Shown: piece after piece, positions 51,651 to 60,304 of the stretch
Position numbering within the stretch: position 1 is the first letter of the stretch
Layout of the letters: each line of letters opens with the position of its first letter
NCBI RefSeq assembly: GCF_019218265.1
Contig: NZ_JAHUZE010000006.1
Location: 22,023 to 86,022 of the forward strand
DNA: 64,000 nt
Source: Maritimibacter dapengensis
Lineage (GTDB): Bacteria; Pseudomonadota; Alphaproteobacteria; Rhodobacterales; Rhodobacteraceae
Reading direction: 5' to 3'
Notes under the pieces: generated by a model
What the model was told of the DNA's origin: nothing
What the model saw: the letters and a program-made list of their open reading frames with translations, nothing else
Database searches by the model: none
Program-made: the position numbers and the translations under genes

Positions 51651-51732
51651 GCCACGGCCATCACCGTCGTGAGGGGCGCTTTGCGTTGGCCGTCCTCATC
51701 GCGTCGATGGGAGGCGCCGAAGACGGGTGAAC

Positions 51733-51909
51733 TCAGTCGGCGCTTCCAAGCCCTGTGTTTCGCTGAAATGACCGCGTTTTCGCCCGACGAAAGGCAGAGC
51801 GCAGTGCTTCGGTCGGCAAAGGCGGCGAGTCCATCGCTTCAAAGAAGTGCGCATGGTCGATCTGCTTGAGATCGGTGCGGTCAGGGCTTTCAATATCAGG
51901 CGTTGCCAT
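51733..51909 (-). CDS. Small hypothetical protein downstream of RES toxin
   Basis: A 58-residue reading frame with a plausible GGAGG site before ATG 51909 and a natural-looking composition (TDLKQIDHAHFFEAMDS). It would be cotranscribed with the RES-Xre pair. No similarity known to me, so it may be spurious. Confidence 0.35.
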   Translation of the reverse strand: MATPDIESPDRTDLKQIDHAHFFEAMDSPPLPTEALRSAFRRAKTRSFQRNTGLGSAD

Positions 51910-51945
51910 CCTTATAGGCCTCCGGGGCAATTACGGTTTTGCGGA

Positions 51946-52647
51946 TTAGCTGACAGCCGCAATCGAGTAGTGCGGTGTCCCATCCCAAACAAGATCCCAA
52001 GACGCGCCCGGACGAACGTTCTGAATTGCGTGGGGCTCGAAGCAGACCAGGCAATTCCCGCCCGGTGCAGGAGCCCGGACCGAAGGGTAAATCAGGCCCT
52101 TGGATCCGCCCCGACGCAGATGCTGTGCCAGGCTTTGGCCCTCGGGATACCCGACAGCCGGATCCGGATGCAGCGCCGGATGACCTGCCTCATCGGTCAT
52201 GTCGTTGAAGACGCCGATGAAGTCGGCCAGCAATTCCACATAGCGGGCGCTGTCGTGGAAGCTGCCGGTAAAGCCGAGTTCGCGTGTGCGGTGCCAGGCC
52301 ACTTCGCTGACAGAAACCATCACATCCCATGCGCAGTACCAAGCGCCGCGCTCCTCGGCGTTGAAGCGGTTTCCGCCGGCGCGGGTGTAAGTGAAGGCTG
52401 CGTTGACGTGACTGTCCCCATAGATGCGCAGATCGCGGCTACGGCGTTGCCAAGCGAGTTCGCGCGGGTCCAGATGTGGGTTGCGCCCGCGTTCGGCCTG
52501 TAGACGTCCACTGGTCAGGCCCTCGATCTCTGCCAAGATCTCCATCTCGTCATCGGTATCGACGAGACCGCGCAGGGATGGCGGCTTGTGGTAGGTGGCA
52601 GGCAGGAGACGAACGAGACCGCGATCTGAAACCTCGGTCTGCTTCAT
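51946..52647 (-). CDS. RES-domain toxin
   Basis: A 233-residue RES-family toxin, which degrades NAD+ by phosphorolysis or hydrolysis. The Arg-Glu-Ser type residues lie in YTRAGGNRFNAEERGAWYCA, SVSEVAWHR and the C-terminal PSVRAPAPGGNCLVCF. ATGA overlap with the upstream antitoxin gene confirms a RES-Xre pair. Confidence 0.88.
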   Translation of the reverse strand: MKQTEVSDRGLVRLLPATYHKPPSLRGLVDTDDEMEILAEIEGLTSGRLQAERGRNPHLDPRELAWQRRSRDLRIYGDSHVNAAFTYTRAGGNRFNAEERGAWYCAWDVMVSVSEVAWHRTRELGFTGSFHDSARYVELLADFIGVFNDMTDEAGHPALHPDPAVGYPEGQSLAQHLRRGGSKGLIYPSVRAPAPGGNCLVCFEPHAIQNVRPGASWDLVWDGTPHYSIAAVS

Positions 52648-53033
52648 GCCCCACCACGCAACGCATCGAGATAGGTCCGCACCGCGAGGATCTGCGGCAA
52701 GCCACCTTCGATGGCGGTGTCAACCGGACGGCTGCCCCCGAACAGCGGGCCGGTGTTCGGTCGGGTGAACCAGCTTCGCGCGAGCGGCTCGGAGAAGTAG
52801 AGTTCGAGCGACTTGTAGATGCCGATCACCGCACTGAGCCGCAGAAGCTGATCCTTGGTCAGTTCCCCCGCGAAATCCGGCTTCTTGGCGCGCTTCCATG
52901 TGCTCTCTGACATGTCAGCAAGGCCAGCCGCTTCCTTCAAGTTGAGGCCCCAGGCATCAACCACGCGCGCGTAAGCCTTCAACGCAACGGCGTTGACCTG
53001 TGCGGGTTCCCGGATTTTCTCTGCAACGTACAT
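52644..53033 (-). CDS. Xre/MbcA/ParS-type antitoxin
   Basis: A 129-residue antitoxin with an atypical HTH (LKEAAGLADMSESTWKRAKK) and the C-terminal toxin-binding region ending in LFGGSRPVDTAIEGGLPQIL-like sequence. GGAGGACGCC precedes ATG 53033. It would neutralise the RES toxin and repress the operon. Confidence 0.88.
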   Translation of the reverse strand: MYVAEKIREPAQVNAVALKAYARVVDAWGLNLKEAAGLADMSESTWKRAKKPDFAGELTKDQLLRLSAVIGIYKSLELYFSEPLARSWFTRPNTGPLFGGSRPVDTAIEGGLPQILAVRTYLDALRGGA

Positions 53034-53110
53034 GGCGTCCTCCATTGGCTTCAATATAGTCCATATGGACCTACTGTAAAGATCAAATGAACCTTGCACT
53101 TTGATCTCTG

Positions 53111-53755
53111 TTACCCGAACCGCCGCCCTCCTTCCGTGAACGTATACTCATTGACGATGATCCCCTCGTCGATGGCCTCGTCCGAGGTGAGGTGGTCGTA
53201 TTCGGCTTCAAGCTGGCGGTAGAGCCAGCGGGCCAGATCACGCAGCACCTCGGTCACGACTTCTTCCGCGTCCTCAGTCGGCGGCTGCCAGGTCGCGCTG
53301 TCCCGCGTGACGTCGATCGACATGGTATATTCATGGTAATAGCGGCCACGGTGGCTGGCCTCCGCGGCGAGCTGGTAGAAATTCCGCCGCTGAATGGCCT
53401 GCAGCCGGTCGACAATTCCATGCAACGTCACATCCATCGGGGCATAGTCCCGGATGCCCGCGGCAGCGCCCTTGGCGTGGGACCAGTAGCCTTCGAAACA
53501 GGCCCCGTCGCCCTGACTCCAGAAGCCGGAAAACCAGATGCAGGGCTTGACCCGCGTCCCGCCGCCCATCAGACGGACGGGGGTCGTCTTCAGGCGGATG
53601 CCGAGGAGCGCACAGACCCGCTCGAAATCCTCATAGACCGCATCCCACCAATCGTCGTGGGGTCCAAGGTCGCGATACCAGTTGCGGGCCTTCTCCTTGG
53701 CGGCATCCGAGAGCTCGGGGAACTGGTAGACAGTGGTGCAGATCACCTCAGGCAT
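53111..53755 (-). CDS. Conserved plasmid protein
   Basis: A 214-residue soluble protein beginning MPEVICTTVYQFPELSDAAK, with WYRDLGPHDDWWDAVYEDF. I recognise it as a conserved hypothetical of large plasmids and phage-like elements in this clade, sometimes labelled antitoxin-like without proof. It overlaps the preceding gene by eight bases, so both belong to one leftward operon of small element genes. Confidence 0.65.
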   Translation of the reverse strand: MPEVICTTVYQFPELSDAAKEKARNWYRDLGPHDDWWDAVYEDFERVCALLGIRLKTTPVRLMGGGTRVKPCIWFSGFWSQGDGACFEGYWSHAKGAAAGIRDYAPMDVTLHGIVDRLQAIQRRNFYQLAAEASHRGRYYHEYTMSIDVTRDSATWQPPTEDAEEVVTEVLRDLARWLYRQLEAEYDHLTSDEAIDEGIIVNEYTFTEGGRRFG

Positions 53756-54167
53756 CGACGTCCTCCCCGTTCAGCGCCACGACCAACCATTCTTGCGTGC
53801 TGGACCAGCCGATGGATTTACGAGCGCCGAGATCGATGGCATGCGCACCGCCGCCAAAGGCGTCGAGGCGCGACCGGGAGCAGGTCAGGGCATACTGGAA
53901 CCCCCAAAGGCCGGTGAGGTCGAGGTCTTCGGCGAGCCGCAAGACGAAGCGGATGACAGCTTCGACATCGCCGTGTTCGTCGTCGTGGATCCAGAGGCTG
54001 CTGCCCTCGGGGGCATCCTGGTGCACGAGATCGAAGCCAGCGACATCTGGGTCGTCAGCGTCCTGATCCGCAGCGCGAAGTTTCTGAAACAGCGCGAGCG
54101 CGCGGACGGCCTTGTCGGGGCTGCCGACGTCGAGCAGGCATGAGAAATGGGTGAAGTAATCCGCCAT
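53748..54167 (-). CDS. Small conserved plasmid protein
   Basis: A 139-residue acidic cytosolic protein starting MADYFTHFSCLLDVGSPDKA. GGAGGTCC precedes ATG 54167. No domain recognised. It is part of the leftward run of element genes from DUF6878 to 53111. Confidence 0.65.
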   Translation of the reverse strand: MADYFTHFSCLLDVGSPDKAVRALALFQKLRAADQDADDPDVAGFDLVHQDAPEGSSLWIHDDEHGDVEAVIRFVLRLAEDLDLTGLWGFQYALTCSRSRLDAFGGGAHAIDLGARKSIGWSSTQEWLVVALNGEDVDA

Positions 54168-54242
54168 GGGGACCTCCTTAATGGGGAAGACCCGGCCAGG
54201 AGGCCGGGCGATCGATTGGGATGAAGGGGTAGTTGGGAACGG

Positions 54243-54440
54243 TCAGCCGGTCGGCGTGTCGCCCGCCGCCTGTCGTGCGGCATGAGCGCAGAGCATCTGC
54301 CGGTAGAAGCGCTTGCGCGCCAGCCGGAGACTGCAAACAGCGCGCGTGTCGGGGTGTAGCGCCCGGACCGCCGCGCGAACCACTGCCAGTCGCGAAGCGG
54401 TCGGCGGCAAGCCGAGACTTAGATAAGTGGGATCGGTCAT
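54243..54440 (-). CDS. Small basic hypothetical protein
   Basis: A 65-residue basic protein (MTDPTYLSLGLPPTASRLAV onward) that starts one base before the DUF6915 stop on the same strand. The tight spacing suggests a real cistron. No family known. Confidence 0.55.
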   Translation of the reverse strand: MTDPTYLSLGLPPTASRLAVVRAAVRALHPDTRAVCSLRLARKRFYRQMLCAHAARQAAGDTPTG

Positions 54441-54441
54441 G

Positions 54442-54819
54442 TCAGCTGACCTCGACCACGGGCGAGACGAGATGCGGATCGACCTGTGCCTCGATCCGTT
54501 CGGTCCGACCCATCCAAGGCTCGGGCCGAATGGCCTTCACCCAATCGGCGAAGCTCGGGATGAAGCCGAGGTCCTCCTTAACATGCTGCTCGCCGACCCA
54601 CCGGGTCGGGATGATGCGTCCGGTGGAGAGCGTAAGCGTCGGACCAAAGATTGTCTCGGCCATGAAGATGCCCTCGGCATGGTGGCGCAACGCCCGGTGC
54701 CGAAAATCGGCTGTGATCTCCTTGCTATGGTCGAACCAGGAATGCACGGCGAGGTAATCCTCGACCGTGCCGCCCCATTTCTTCACCGAGGACAGGGCGT
54801 GGTGGTAGGGATGTGCCAT
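54442..54819 (-). CDS. DUF6915-like protein
   Basis: A 125-residue protein beginning MAHPYHHALSSVKKWGG, with VHSWFDHSKEITADFRHRALRHHAEG and a C-terminal QHVKEDLGFIPS segment. This is the DUF6915 pattern found on mobile elements; several His residues suggest metal binding. GAGGGGGC precedes ATG 54819, which overlaps the reading region of the frameshifted gene upstream. Confidence 0.75.
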   Translation of the reverse strand: MAHPYHHALSSVKKWGGTVEDYLAVHSWFDHSKEITADFRHRALRHHAEGIFMAETIFGPTLTLSTGRIIPTRWVGEQHVKEDLGFIPSFADWVKAIRPEPWMGRTERIEAQVDPHLVSPVVEVS

Positions 54820-54829
54820 CGCCGCCCCC

Positions 54830-55319
54830 TCAGAAATCGTGGGTGGTGAGTTCGGACGAGGTGAAGCGCTCGTTGAACTCAAGGTGAATGGAGCGCGCGC
54901 GCGTCGAAGCCGAATTCGCCATAAGCGCCGTCGTTGTTTTCCCAACCTCCATGGGTGTCAGACAACCAGTCGTAGGCCAGTTGCTCGACGACATCTTCCA
55001 GCGAAAGCGCCCGCGTCTCGACCTCCGGGTCGTCCCAGGTCAATGCGGCATAGGCGATCTCGGTCTTGGGGAAAGCAACCTCGGTCTCGCCAGCGTAGGC
55101 TTCGATACTTTCAACATGGCCGCTATCGCCATAGCCGTCGAAGCTCACCGTCACATGGGTGATGCCCGCGGCAGTCAGGCCATCGAAGAGGCGCTCCTTG
55201 TTGGCCGGACGCAAAGCTGCGATGCGCGCGTCACGCTCGGACTGCCGAGCCAGCACGGCGGCGAAATCAATCTTGGACGGCGCCATCGGCGCGGCCAGGG
55301 TGGGTTCGATCTTGGACAT
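54830..55319 (-). pseudogene. DUF6878-like gene with CG-repeat frameshift
   Basis: Reading from ATG 55319 gives 146 residues typical of DUF6878 up to HGGWENNDGAYGEFGFDA, then ends early as RALHSP at 54879. In the alternative frame the expected tail continues as RSIHLEFNERFTSSELTTHDF to a stop at 54830. The break falls in a GCGCGCGCGCG run (54893-54903); adding one CG unit restores the full frame. It may be a real truncation, a slippery switch, or a sequencing error. Confidence 0.75.
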
Positions 55320-55433
55320 TGGAAACTCCGAAATGAGCGAAAGGATCTGAACCCCGAGGCTCTCTCTCGTCCTCCTAGGCTCACATCCTCCCCTGCCCTT
55401 CTCTGACTCTCGGGCGTCACGCCGCGATCTGCA

Positions 55434-55471
55434 GGCCCCATCGGAAGGTTTCTTCGTAGAACCACGCTAAG
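55434..55471 (+). repeat. Left terminal inverted repeat of the Tn3-family element
   Basis: 38 bp, read inward starting GGCCCCATCGG and ending ACCACGCTAAG. Its partner at the right end starts GGCCCTATCGG. Confidence 0.88.
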
Positions 55472-55494
55472 GAAGAACGAAGCCTGAACATGAC

Positions 55495-56061
55495 TTATGG
55501 TGTGGCATTTCTGATCGCCTTGTAAGCTGTTGATCTGCCTATGCCGAGGTGTTTTGCGGCTTGAGCGACGGATTTTCCAGCGCTGACGAGATCTTGGAGG
55601 GCTGAGATCGTCTCTGGCGGTAATGCAGGCCGTCCTGGGGTGCGGCCATGCTTTCGAGCGTTGATCAGGCCGTCTTTGGTGCGCTCTGAGATCAAGCGTC
55701 GCTCGAAATGCGCAATGGCCCCAAAGACGTGGAACACGAGTTCTCCAGCGGCTGATGTTGTATCGATCCGTTCCTCGAGGCTGATCAGGTTGATCTCTCT
55801 GGCTTTGAGGTCGTCGACGGTTTCCAGAAGTTCCTTGAGCGAGCGCCCCAATCGATCGAGGCGGATGACGGCGAGGGTATCGTTGGGCCTTGCCTGATCA
55901 AGCAAGGCTGCCAGACCGGGCCGGACGAAAGTTTTGCCGGAGATCACGTCTTCGAACACGCGAATTGCACCGTGTTGCAGCAGTCGGTCTTTTTGGCCGG
56001 TGAGATCTTGGTCGGCGGTTGAGACCCTTGCGTATCCGAGGATGTCGCCAGTGCGTGTCAT
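55495..56061 (-). CDS. Serine resolvase/invertase
   Basis: A 188-residue serine recombinase with the catalytic Ser in YARVSTADQD, the IRLDRLGRS and ERTKDGL motifs, and a C-terminal HTH (VAQAAKHLGIGRSTAYKAI). It resolves cointegrates of the Tn3-family element at a res site in the gap to tnpA. Confidence 0.92.
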   Translation of the reverse strand: MTRTGDILGYARVSTADQDLTGQKDRLLQHGAIRVFEDVISGKTFVRPGLAALLDQARPNDTLAVIRLDRLGRSLKELLETVDDLKAREINLISLEERIDTTSAAGELVFHVFGAIAHFERRLISERTKDGLINARKHGRTPGRPALPPETISALQDLVSAGKSVAQAAKHLGIGRSTAYKAIRNATP

Positions 56062-56201
56062 TGTGTCTCCAAAACGGCCGTTTTAGGGCTTGATTTCCAG
56101 TGGTTGCCGGGAGCGTGGATTTTCGCATCATATCTGTCTTTTTATCAGTCTCTATAATATTCGACGTCTTCAAACTTGCAACACCGTTTTGAGGACACCT
56201 G
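56062..56201. promoter_or_regulatory. Resolvase-tnpA intergenic region with res site
   Basis: The 140-base divergent region contains a perfect palindrome AAAACGGCCGTTTT (56071-56084). The 16-20 bases before each start codon are near-copies of each other, reading CCGTTTTGAGGACACCT before tnpA (56184-56200) and CCGTTTTGGAGACACA before the resolvase, so both genes share a leader and probably res subsites. Confidence 0.6.
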
Positions 56202-59153
56202 ATGGCCCGTCGACTACTTTCATCCCGCGCGCGTGCGGACCTCTTCGGGGTGCCTACAGATTACGAAGCCTTGGTCCGTCGCTATCTGCTAAGCGGGGAT
56301 GACGTTGATCTGATCCGAACCCGTCGCCGCGCCGAAAACCATCTTGGTCTTGCAGTACATATTTCTTTGCTGCGTTATCCCGGCCTTGGGTGGGGCCAAG
56401 ACACGATGCCGCCCGCCGAACTGATCGCGTGGCTTGCAGAACAACTTCAGATCAGCGGGTGTACTCTCGACGACTACGCCGCCAGGCGAAATACGCGTCA
56501 TGAGCACCATGCCCTTGCGATGCGCCATTTGGGATTGGCCCCTTTCGGACCTGAACATGTGCAGCAGGCGGAGGATATCGCCACGACGGCGGCTTTTGCG
56601 ACGGATCATGGCATGAAGATTGTTGAGACGCTGGTTGCGGAGCTGCGCAAGCAACATCTGGTGCTACCGAGCGTGGATACGCTTGAGCGCCTTGCCCTGA
56701 AGGGGCGGGCTCGCGCCCGGCGTGAGGCTGCCGCTGCGTTGTTCGATGTTCTGTCACTGGAGCAACGTGACCAGTTGCAGGCTCTCTTGGTGAACGATCC
56801 GTCTCTTGGGCAAACGCGTCTCACGTGGTTGCGTGGCTATCCGCATTCGACCAGTCCAGCCAGCATGACCGCGCTTCTGGATCGCTTGAACTATCTGCGA
56901 TCGTTGGATTTGCCGCCAAACCTTGGGCACGGCCTCCACCCTGACCGGTTGCTCAAGTTCGCGCGCGAGGGCGCGGTGGCCCCTGTGAGCTTGCTGAACG
57001 ATTTTGGCGAACGGCGACGGATCGCAACGCTCGCGGCGCAGATGGCGGATTTATCCATCACGATCACCGACGCGACCATCGCCATGTTCGAGCGTCTGAC
57101 CGGCCAGCTCTTCTCACGCTCCCGCAATCGCCAGGAGGAGGTCTGGCGCATGGGCAAGACCCGGGTTGGCAAACTGATGCAGCTCTTCGGCGCGTCCATT
57201 GATGCCATGGCCCGCGCACAAGATCTGGACCAAGATCCCTTTGCTGCGTTGGATGCGGATGTCGGGTGGGAGACTCTTCTGGGCAAGCGTGACGAAATCG
57301 CCGACTTCGGGGAGTTGGCAACCAGTGACCCACTCGCTCTGGCGGCTGAGCGCTATGCCTATATGCGCAAGTTTGCTCCTACCTTCCTTGAGGCTTTCGA
57401 GTTCAACGCCACCGATGCAGGGGATGACCTCAAGGACGCAATCGCCTTGCTGCGCGACCAGAACCGCACCGGTAAACGCAAGTTGCCCGATGATCCGCCC
57501 ATGCCCTTCGCAGCCAAGCATTGGCCGTCGCTGATCGTCCAGGACGGTAAGCCACAACGGCGTGTGTACGAGACCGCCGTTGTGTCTACCTTGCGCGAGC
57601 GCCTTCGCGCCGGAGATGTCTGGGTCGACGGCAGCCGTGAATATCGCCGGTTCGACAGCTACCTGAAGCCACGGGACAAAGCCGAAACCATCATGCGGGA
57701 TGCGGGCTTCGAAACCGATCCGGACGCATGGCTATCTGACCGGCGGGCAACGATGGCGAAACGCTTTGACCAGGTTGAGCGCGCCCTGAAGCGCAATGCA
57801 CTTTCTGGTGTCCGCATTGAACGTGGGCGGTTGAAGATTACGCCACATGACGCGATCACACCGCCCGCCGCCGTACGCCTGGAACGGGCGATTGATGCCG
57901 TGATGCCCCGCATCCGCATCACAGAGTTGCTCTGGGAGGTGAACGCGCGGACCGGGTTCCTTGATGCCTTCACCGATCTGCGGTCTGGCAAGCAGCACGA
58001 TGAGCCAGCCGCCGTTCTGGCCACGATCCTGGCCGGGGCCACCAATCTCGGACTGGAGCGGATGGCCCATGCCTCATCGCGTGTCAGCCACGCGCAGCTG
58101 ACCTGGGCGCAAACATGGTACCTTCGGCCGGAAACATTCGCGGATGCCTTGGGTCGTATCGTCGACGCCCATCATAGTTTGCCCTTTGCGCAGCACTGGG
58201 GCGCGGCGGAGCACAGCTCATCGGACGGCCAGTTCTTTGCCGCCAATCGCGGCAGCGGGCTCATCAACGCGAAGTACGGGCCTGATCCGGGCCTGAAAAT
58301 CTACTCCTTCCTGTCAGGCCAATACGGCTCGTTCCATTCCAGCGTCATCGGGGCGACGGCAGGCGAAGCTCCTTTCGTGCTTGATGGTCTCTTGACCAAC
58401 CCGGCCAGCTTCGACCCGCTCGTGCATTACACAGATACAGGCGGCGTGTCGGACCACGTCTTCGCCCTGTTCCATCTCTTGGGGATGACCTTTGCCCCGC
58501 GCCTGCGCGACTTTCCCGACCGGCGGCTGGGATGCTTCGGAAGCGCGAAGGCGTGGCCCACCCTCTCATCCCTCATTGGGAGGCCAATCAACGAAGAGGT
58601 GATCCGGCAGCATTGGGGTGATATCATGCGGCTCGCGGCCAGCATCCGCGACAAGTCTCTCAAACCGTCTGAAATCCTGCGCAAGCTTGGGGCGTATCGC
58701 CAGCAAAACCGGCTGTATCTCGCCCTGGGTGAAATCGGCAGGATCGAGCGCACACTCTTCATGCTCGAATGGATCGAGAACGCCGACCTACGCATGGAAT
58801 GCCACGCTGGCCTCAACAAGGGTGAAGCCCGACACTCGCTAGCGCGGGCCGTCTTCGCCCACTCACAAGGGCGCATTCATGATCGCTCCGACGCGGCCCA
58901 ACAAAAACGGGCCATGGCGCTCAACCTCGTCATCGCCGCCATCACGTTTTGGAACACGATCTACATGGACAAGGCAGCAAACCATCTTGCACAGACCAGT
59001 CCGCTCTACGACGCCAAGCTGCTTGCGCGCACGTCGCCTCTCGGATGGGACCACGTCATCCTCTCCGGTGACTTCGACTGGCATTCCGGGGCCGCAGAGC
59101 GCAAAATTGCGCGGCCACTGAACATCAGGCCATCTAGAGATTGGGGAACGTGA
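56202..59153 (+). CDS. tnpA: Tn3-family transposase TnpA
   Basis: A 983-residue DDE transposase of normal length for the family. It opens MARRLLSSRARADLFGVP and has the conserved YVRLLFARG-class region replaced by FFAANRGSGLINAKYGPDPG, then MECHAGLNKGEARHSLARAV with the catalytic Glu. No interruption is visible. Confidence 0.93.
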   Translation: MARRLLSSRARADLFGVPTDYEALVRRYLLSGDDVDLIRTRRRAENHLGLAVHISLLRYPGLGWGQDTMPPAELIAWLAEQLQISGCTLDDYAARRNTRHEHHALAMRHLGLAPFGPEHVQQAEDIATTAAFATDHGMKIVETLVAELRKQHLVLPSVDTLERLALKGRARARREAAAALFDVLSLEQRDQLQALLVNDPSLGQTRLTWLRGYPHSTSPASMTALLDRLNYLRSLDLPPNLGHGLHPDRLLKFAREGAVAPVSLLNDFGERRRIATLAAQMADLSITITDATIAMFERLTGQLFSRSRNRQEEVWRMGKTRVGKLMQLFGASIDAMARAQDLDQDPFAALDADVGWETLLGKRDEIADFGELATSDPLALAAERYAYMRKFAPTFLEAFEFNATDAGDDLKDAIALLRDQNRTGKRKLPDDPPMPFAAKHWPSLIVQDGKPQRRVYETAVVSTLRERLRAGDVWVDGSREYRRFDSYLKPRDKAETIMRDAGFETDPDAWLSDRRATMAKRFDQVERALKRNALSGVRIERGRLKITPHDAITPPAAVRLERAIDAVMPRIRITELLWEVNARTGFLDAFTDLRSGKQHDEPAAVLATILAGATNLGLERMAHASSRVSHAQLTWAQTWYLRPETFADALGRIVDAHHSLPFAQHWGAAEHSSSDGQFFAANRGSGLINAKYGPDPGLKIYSFLSGQYGSFHSSVIGATAGEAPFVLDGLLTNPASFDPLVHYTDTGGVSDHVFALFHLLGMTFAPRLRDFPDRRLGCFGSAKAWPTLSSLIGRPINEEVIRQHWGDIMRLAASIRDKSLKPSEILRKLGAYRQQNRLYLALGEIGRIERTLFMLEWIENADLRMECHAGLNKGEARHSLARAVFAHSQGRIHDRSDAAQQKRAMALNLVIAAITFWNTIYMDKAANHLAQTSPLYDAKLLARTSPLGWDHVILSGDFDWHSGAAERKIARPLNIRPSRDWGT

Positions 59154-59175
59154 GTATGTTCACGCAATGTTCCAC

Positions 59176-59213
59176 ATTAGCGTGGTTCTACGAAGAGACC
59201 TTCCGATAGGGCC
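59176..59213 (-). repeat. Right terminal inverted repeat of the Tn3-family element
   Basis: 38 bp. It supplies the last codons and the stop of the truncated DUF736-like gene. Confidence 0.88.
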
Positions 59214-59403
59214 AGATGCCGCCGCACTCGACAAGCTTGCCGCGCGGGGAGCGTCCGAGGACACGGTGCGTGGGGGCCATCGGGTTCGCGCTTGCGACGG
59301 GTTCGACCGTGATGTCGAGGTCGAAGGTCAGGGTCGAGATGGAGCCGACGCCCTTGGCGGTTTCGATGTCGGCGCTGGTGAATTTGATGCAGTTCGTGGT
59401 CAT
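59188..59403 (-). pseudogene. DUF736-like gene truncated by the transposon
   Basis: A 71-residue reading from ATG 59403 (AAGGAGAAG upstream). Residues 1-64 fit DUF736 (ISTLTFDLDITVEPV, then MAPTHRVLG and ECGGIW). The last residues, PYRKVSS, are coded by the transposon end. DUF736 proteins normally continue about 30 residues past the Gly-x-Trp; no matching remainder is seen on the other side of the transposon. Confidence 0.7.
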
Positions 59404-60304
59404 TGCTCTTCTCCTTGTTTGCGTTGCAATGATGGTCACCTTGCAGCTGGCCAAGGCCCGGTCACACCGAAGGCGAAGCGTAGCGGAGAGGGGCAGGCGC
59501 CGGTCTATTTGCTCCGCGCGGAATGGCCCGCAGGGACAGGGGAAAAAGATCGGCGACAACCTTTGTGGACGGGTCGACAGCTGCGACCAGCATGTCATGC
59601 AACTCAGACACCAGGAGAAGTGCGGTGGCCGCGAAGAAAGGAGGGTGAACAACCGAATGAGAGAAATGCCTGTGGTGGCGATATTTCTGTCCTCTCGCAC
59701 CGAGCCGCATCCCGGCCAGTCAGAGCTTTGCTGACCCTGCCTCACGTGCCGCGACGGCTGGTTTCCGTGGCAACCCGATCTGTGTTGTCTGGAAGAGCTG
59801 CAGGGAGATCGTCGAAGCCTCGACACCGTTCCGCCCCCCCCGGATTTCGAACGGTCCCTCCACGGCACCCCGTAACGTGCGATCCGCGCAGCACGACCAT
59901 CACCGGCCTGATGCCAGCTGCGGTCAAGGCAATCCGGCGGTCGTAGAACGCCGTTTGCGACCTATGATGACGGGGCGGCACGGCACGTCCGGCAAAGCAA
60001 GGAGCAACACCGGCCGAGACGCGAGATACGAGATCGATGTTGTCACGCGCCCGCCCAAGCGACCGTAACCGGAACGGCCGAGATGAAGCGTTGCCACGAC
60101 CATGCGACGGCTGGCCGGGCTGGCTCCGGAGGAGACTGCACCGCCAGCAGCACGTCGCAGCGAGAGGCGGCGTTTCAGCTCGGGGCGGGCGGCTGCGTGC
60201 AGCCGACCGAGTAGGGCGCGGTCCTGACCAAAGGGCAGGAGGGGCCAATGTTCCCCTTGAATGCTTCAACTTAAGAATCAAAAGTTACTTCAACGGCAGG
60301 GCCA
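59404..60304. other. Region of about 900 bases with no supportable gene
   Basis: Several open frames run through this stretch on both strands, but none has a family match, natural composition or ribosome-binding site. It may be degenerate element DNA next to the transposon. No RNA gene is recognised. Confidence 0.5.

Larger units (their letters stand above)
55434..59213. mobile_element. Tn3-family transposon
   Basis: A 3.8-kb unit with 38-bp terminal inverted repeats at 55434-55471 and 59176-59213 that differ at three positions and end in the family CACGCTAA. It carries only a resolvase and TnpA, no cargo. The flanks show no 5-bp target duplication. Confidence 0.88.

Noticed and set aside
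58360..58385. Second copy of the palindromic element inside tnpA
   Set aside because: Only GGCGAAGCTCC is shared; there is no second arm and the codons are those expected for the transposase.
55429..59218. GGCC as a target-site duplication of the transposon
   Set aside because: The GGCC bases belong to the 38-bp ends; the five bases outside (CTGCA and AGATG) do not match.
59742..60281. A 179-codon minus-strand frame in the gap right of the transposon
   Set aside because: No ribosome-binding site, no similarity, and an Arg/Pro/Ser-rich composition typical of noncoding high-GC DNA.
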